From positions 6,872,001-6,936,000 of the forward strand of contig NZ_LR134352.1 of NCBI RefSeq assembly GCF_900637185.1: a stretch of DNA of 64,000 bases, given 5' to 3'. The notes under the pieces are model-generated. The model was not told where the DNA came from. It saw only the letters and a list, made by a program, of their open reading frames with translations, and ran no database searches. Positions 62,701 to 64,000 of the stretch are shown in pieces; position 1 is the first letter of the stretch, and each line of letters opens with the position of its first letter. Both the position numbers and the translations under genes were made by a program. Source of the DNA: Nocardia asteroides. Its GTDB lineage: Bacteria > Actinomycetota > Actinomycetes > Mycobacteriales > Mycobacteriaceae.

Positions 62701-64000
62701 TCGGCGTACTGGACCGGCAGCGGCGTCCACGCCGGGGCCGCGCCGTCACGGCGGGCGGCGTACGCGATCATCAGGTCGGCGGCCAGCGGGCCGAGGGAGA
62801 AGCCGTCGGCGGCGATGTGGTGGATCACCAGCACCAGGACGTGCTCGCCGTCGACCTCGAACAGCTCCGCGCGCACGGGGATCTCGGCGGTGAGGTCGAA
62901 GCGCACGGCGGCGCAGGACAGCAGCCGGTCCGGCAGTTCGGCCGCGGTGACCGGCTCCGGCCGCAGCGGCAGCGCGACGGCGTCGGCGATCAGCTGCTCG
63001 GCGCCGTCGGGGCCGTCCGGGTAGCTGGTCCGCAGGGTCTCGTGCCTGCCGACCACATCGGCGAGCGCGGCCTCCAGCGCGGCGATGTCGAGGTCACCGG
63101 TCAGGCGCAGGGCCACCGGGATGTTGTTCACCGCGTCGCCCGCGCCCTCCGCGTCGGCGAGGTAGCGGTTGAGGAACCACATCCGGCGCTGCGCCGCCGA
63201 CAACGGAATCCGCTGCGGCCGTTCACCACTGGTCAGGGCGAGTCGGCGGCCGGTGCCGCGCAGCGCCACGCACCGCTGTGCCAGCGCGGCCACGGTCGGC
63301 GCGTCGAACAGCAGCCGCACCGGAACCTGGGTGTCGAGCGCGGCGCCGAGGCGGGCCGCCACCTGGGTGGCGTTGAGCGAGTTGCCGCCGAGGGCGAAGA
63401 AGTCGTCGTCCAGACCGACCTCGCGATCGGCCGGGAAGCCGAGCACCGTGGCGAAGGTGGCGGCCACGATCCGTTCGGTCTCGCTGACCGGGGCGCGGAA
63501 CACCGCCGCCTCGAACGCCGGCGCGGGCAGCGCCTTGCGGTCGAGCTTGCCGGAGGCGTTGAGCGGGAAAGCCGCCAGCACGACGAACGCCGCGGGCACC
63601 ATGTAGGCGGGCAGCGCCCGGCCGAGCGCGGCGCGGACCTCGTCGAGGTCGGGATCCTCGGCCACGAGGTAGGCGACCAGCAGGTCGTCGCGGACCAGCA
63701 CGGCCGCCTGCGCGACCTCGGGCAGCCCGCCCAGCACGGCCTCGATCTCACCGAGCTCGATCCGCAGACCGCGCAGCTTCACCTGGAAGTCGGTGCGGCC
63801 CAGGTATTCCAGTTCCCCGTGCGCGTTCCAGGTGACGAGGTCACCGGTGCGGTACATGCGCTCGCCCGCCGCGAACGGATCGGCGACGAAACGGTCGGCG
63901 GTCAGGTCGACCCGGCCCGCGTAACCGCGGGCCAGCTGGGCGCCGGCCAGGTACAGCTCGCCGGGCACGCCGGCGGGCACCGGCCGCAGCCTGCCGTCGA
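55077..64000 (-). CDS. Multimodular NRPS, N-terminal part beyond the right edge, ends C plus A-stub
   Basis: About 2,974 codons in the window. Order: A(cut, from the region before A7)-T-C-A-T-C-A-T-C-A stub. C active sites HHIAADG at 62802-62822 and 59583-59603 and HHISADG at 56349-56369. Carrier Ser codons at 63378-63380, 60150-60152 (GGSSL variant) and 56919-56921. The first complete A domain has the Thr code D F W N I G M V H. The second reads D L W H L I L V S, unassigned, with an altered A8 (LERADFQVKIGG). After the last C domain only ~110 residues of A-domain N-terminus remain (TVAFAHGEHAISFGALDAK..), then a stop overlapping the next ATG by one base. No thioesterase, reductase or final carrier is present. 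Confidence 0.95.
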   Translation of the reverse strand, partial: DGRLRPVPAGVPGELYLAGAQLARGYAGRVDLTADRFVADPFAAGERMYRTGDLVTWNAHGELEYLGRTDFQVKLRGLRIELGEIEAVLGGLPEVAQAAVLVRDDLLVAYLVAEDPDLDEVRAALGRALPAYMVPAAFVVLAAFPLNASGKLDRKALPAPAFEAAVFRAPVSETERIVAATFATVLGFPADREVGLDDDFFALGGNSLNATQVAARLGAALDTQVPVRLLFDAPTVAALAQRCVALRGTGRRLALTSGERPQRIPLSAAQRRMWFLNRYLADAEGAGDAVNNIPVALRLTGDLDIAALEAALADVVGRHETLRTSYPDGPDGAEQLIADAVALPLRPEPVTAAELPDRLLSCAAVRFDLTAEIPVRAELFEVDGEHVLVLVIHHIAADGFSLGPLAADLMIAYAARRDGAAPAWTPLPVQYADYALWQDANLGDAADPDSLAHAQLAFWRRGLAGVPEQLELPTDRTRPAESSFRGGVHRFQIDSDLHSELRELARKHEATLFSTVHAALAVLLARLSGSGDIAIGTPVAGRGEAALDGLIGMFVNTLVLRSQIDPRAEFETTLDAVRAGDLDALSHADIPFEQVVDAVDPARSRNRHPLFQVALVLQNFTVPALTAAGLAVAPLDIDAAVAKFDLQFTVTESDDVDGRADGMAIEIAYATDLFDAGSVAVLARRFTQVLAAVVADPTVVVGDIQLLSAEEQQRTLHDWATTGDSVATGRETMLDRFGAIAAAHPHAVAVKAGQTTLTYGELDAWSNRLARRLVGAGVGPETLVAVAMPRSVELAVALLAVLKAGGGYLPIDPNYPADRIEYIVDDARPLCAIAAPGTGLARDWFGGPVIDPAAQNLSGFAAAPLTDADRRAPLAPANTAYVIYTSGSTGRPKGVVIPHANVLALLDNSARHYAFGPADVWTMFHSYAFDFSVWELWGALLTGGSVVLVDYFTSRSPEQFRELLLAERVTVLNQTPSAFYQLVAADLAAEPADYALRAVIFGGEALEPQRLSGWFARYPHAPRLVNMYGITETTVHVSYREITPDTGSASVIGGALAGLTVRVLDSRLRPVPVGVPGEIYVSGAQSARGYLARPALTASRFVADPYGAPGTVAYRSGDLARWTADGDLEYLGRADQQVNLRGFRIELGEIESALLASSVAPREVAVLVRTDLVDEPRIVAYLVAGPETGRVDPAALRQELARTLPEHMLPAAVVSVERIPLTVNGKLDRAALPAPVFETTAYRKPATVTEEIIAAVYAEVLGRTADERPVGADDDFFALGGSSLLAAKAVTRVGAALDRRVGVRALFEAPRVADLAAAVDAQARVDRPALVGRARPERLPLSPAQQRMWFLNRFDRASVAYNIPFALRLSGALDVTALRGAVGDLVARHESLRTVYPELDGTPVQSITPAAQAVPELAPVPVTEAELPAAIRTLAATTFDVTTEIPVRLRLFQLGDTEFVLAAVLHHIAADGSSITPFVADLMRAYTARLADTAPCWTPPAVQFADYALWQRELLGDEADPASVAAQQVAYWQTQLAGLPDQLALPTDRPRPARQSLRGDKVSFTVDADLHAALVALGRRGGATLFMVVHAAFAALLARLSGTADIAVGTPNAGRGEAELDEVIGMFVNTLVLRTAVAGDAPFTDLLAAARAADIAAFSHADVPFERLVEVINPARSTARHPLFQVGYSFQNHERGQLELPGLTVSDIEFDAGVAQFDLHLFALDNYAADGTPAGIDLALGYATDLFDAATAERFAGQLRRILETVCTAPETVVGELDLLGADRALLLDTWNATAHPVDQLTLSDLGARQAAATPGALALVDADTGDSLDYAAFDARVNRIARLLIAEGVGPERTVVLAMRRGLDLVIAMHAVVRAGGAYVPIDPDHPVDRIAYIVATAAPLCVLTTAADGVPVTVDVPVFELDHRILEELSDEPVTDAERVAPLRPEHPAYVIFTSGSTGLPKGVAVPHAAIVNQLAWLRDRFAMTGADRVLLKTPATFDLSVWEFWSPLTSGGALVVTRPGDERDPDRLRDTMSRHGVTVLHAVPSLVGMLLAAEAAPALPDSLRAVLAIGEALPAATATQFRARAPHARLHNLYGPTEAAVSITEYEVAQDPAHSVPIGTPAWNSELYVLDARLRPVPVGVAGELYLAGAQLARGYHGRSALTADRFVANPFVPIAEAAPRDRAVGTRMYRTGDVVRWRADGTLEYLERADFQVKIGGFRIELGEVETALLRCAGVRAAVAVAKTDERAGARLIAYAAVAELAPGDEVAVAARLRGTLAAELPAYMVPAALVVLESLPLNANGKVDRARLPEPEFGEAVFRAPVTAAELLVAQTFAEVIGCASAGLDDDFFALGGNSLMATRLAARLGAALGTQVPVAEVFDAPTVAALAERLGAIDRSIARPPLTRRTGDGPAVLSPAQQRMWVLHQLAPQSAAYHIPAAIRLTGELDLPALRSAVGDLLARHDTLRTRYPDTPAGPVQQVMPAWSAAVELTPLPVTPADVEARIAALVAQPFDITAAPPVRVALYHLGADDHVLVVVVHHISADGYSIAPLTRDLVRAYVDRSEGRAPGWTPLDIQYSDFSAWQHELLGAESDPDSVLSRQLGYWTRELAGAPELLALPTDRPRAARREMRGDAVRFEVDGALTRRLDEVAREHHTTLFTLVHSALAVLLAKQTGSADITIGAPVAGRGARELDDLVGMFVNTVVLRTEVDSRAPFTDLLAQARRRDLAAIAHADVPFEQVVDAMGRTRSGAYTPLFQVMLTFQNMPPGGIELPGLRVRTLDPGLTEAKFDLHLTALQRYDAAGALDGLDLHFGYATDLFDASTVRTLTERFRKVLVAVAADPAVVVRAIDVRTDSELTPRPRAYTIADLPGLVGSAARLAPATVAFAHGEHAISFGALDAKLTAVSKAMGAAMKPEALVNVALAGLVPGVLAALGASGLTTTLQTLVTDAAAVIAGSGSADDSEGQL
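56800..59990 (-). other. Right NRPS: C-A-T module, substrate unassigned
   Basis: HHIAADG at 59583-59603. Code D L W H L I L V S shares Ile301, Leu322, Val330 and Ser331 with module 1 of the left NRPS. A8 motif altered (Glu for Gly, Gly for Arg), GKVDRA lysine present. Carrier GGNSL. Confidence 0.78.
60040..63200 (-). other. Right NRPS: C-A-T module, threonine predicted
   Basis: C domain with HHIAADG at 62802-62822; A domain with [27 protein letters not shown] and [11 protein letters not shown], giving DFWNIGMVH, the Thr code. The carrier motif is GGSSL instead of GGNSL, keeping the phosphopantetheine Ser. Confidence 0.85.

Noticed and set aside
55077..64000. The left and right NRPS loci forming one assembly line
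   Set aside because: The right one ends in C and the left one starts with C, so a direct hand-over would need an extra carrier; they are also separated by about 25 kb of unrelated genes.

Overview
The window is high-GC actinobacterial DNA. The leucine-catabolic block (TetR, accD1, accA1, fadE19, MaoC hydratase, citE) has the gene order of Mycobacterium tuberculosis Rv2506-Rv2498c. With two large NRPS loci, an MbtH gene, a split-barrel flavin/F420-type protein and PIN toxins, this points to a mycolic-acid actinomycete, most likely Nocardia or a close relative. The genus is inferred, not proven.

Layout. (1) 1-26762, minus strand: one giant NRPS gene that runs off the left edge with no stop. 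It holds 8 C, 8 A (the last cut by the edge), 7 T and 1 E domains. Specificity codes read ?-?-Ser-Ser-Thr-X(D)-Ser-?. (2) 26763-27149: non-coding leader region. (3) 27150-38060: cobM, a large secreted Gly-rich/Ig-like protein, a DUF3105-type lipoprotein, a split-barrel protein, a VapBC-type pair, a LuxR/histidine-kinase two-component system divergent from an FtsX/ATPase ABC pair, and a second PIN toxin-antitoxin pair. (4) 38158-47502: a NYN/PIN-like protein, then a leucine degradation operon with its divergent TetR and a downstream acetoacetyl-CoA synthetase. (5) 47515-50874: a tandem TetR protein, a DUF1772-like membrane protein behind two CTAGC palindromes, and a Tat-type DUF1254/1214 lipoprotein. 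(6) 50887-64000, minus strand: a second NRPS operon entering from the right edge. Its NRPS ends in a complete C domain plus a truncated A-domain stub. It overlaps by one base (TGATG) a 1031-residue protein built from two degenerate adenylation cores and a C-domain remnant, which overlaps by four bases (ATGA) an MbtH gene. A secreted protein of unknown function follows 19 bases later.

How the parts work together. The left NRPS would build a Ser/Thr-rich peptide with a D-residue at position 6, started by an N-terminal C domain that implies an acyl or peptidyl donor in trans. The right NRPS activates Thr in its first complete in-window module and an unassigned residue in the next. It has no thioesterase and no carrier after its last C domain. 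The tandem pseudo-adenylation protein, translationally coupled both to that NRPS and to MbtH, is the most unusual object here. The middle block is ordinary catabolism: methylcrotonyl-CoA carboxylase, acyl-CoA dehydrogenase, hydratase and HMG/citramalyl-CoA lyase-like CitE, with acetoacetate recovered by acetoacetyl-CoA synthetase.

Limits. No searches could be run. Domain edges are approximate and A-domain substrates come from reading code residues by eye. Very long open frames on the plus strand opposite the NRPS genes are antisense shadows and were left out.
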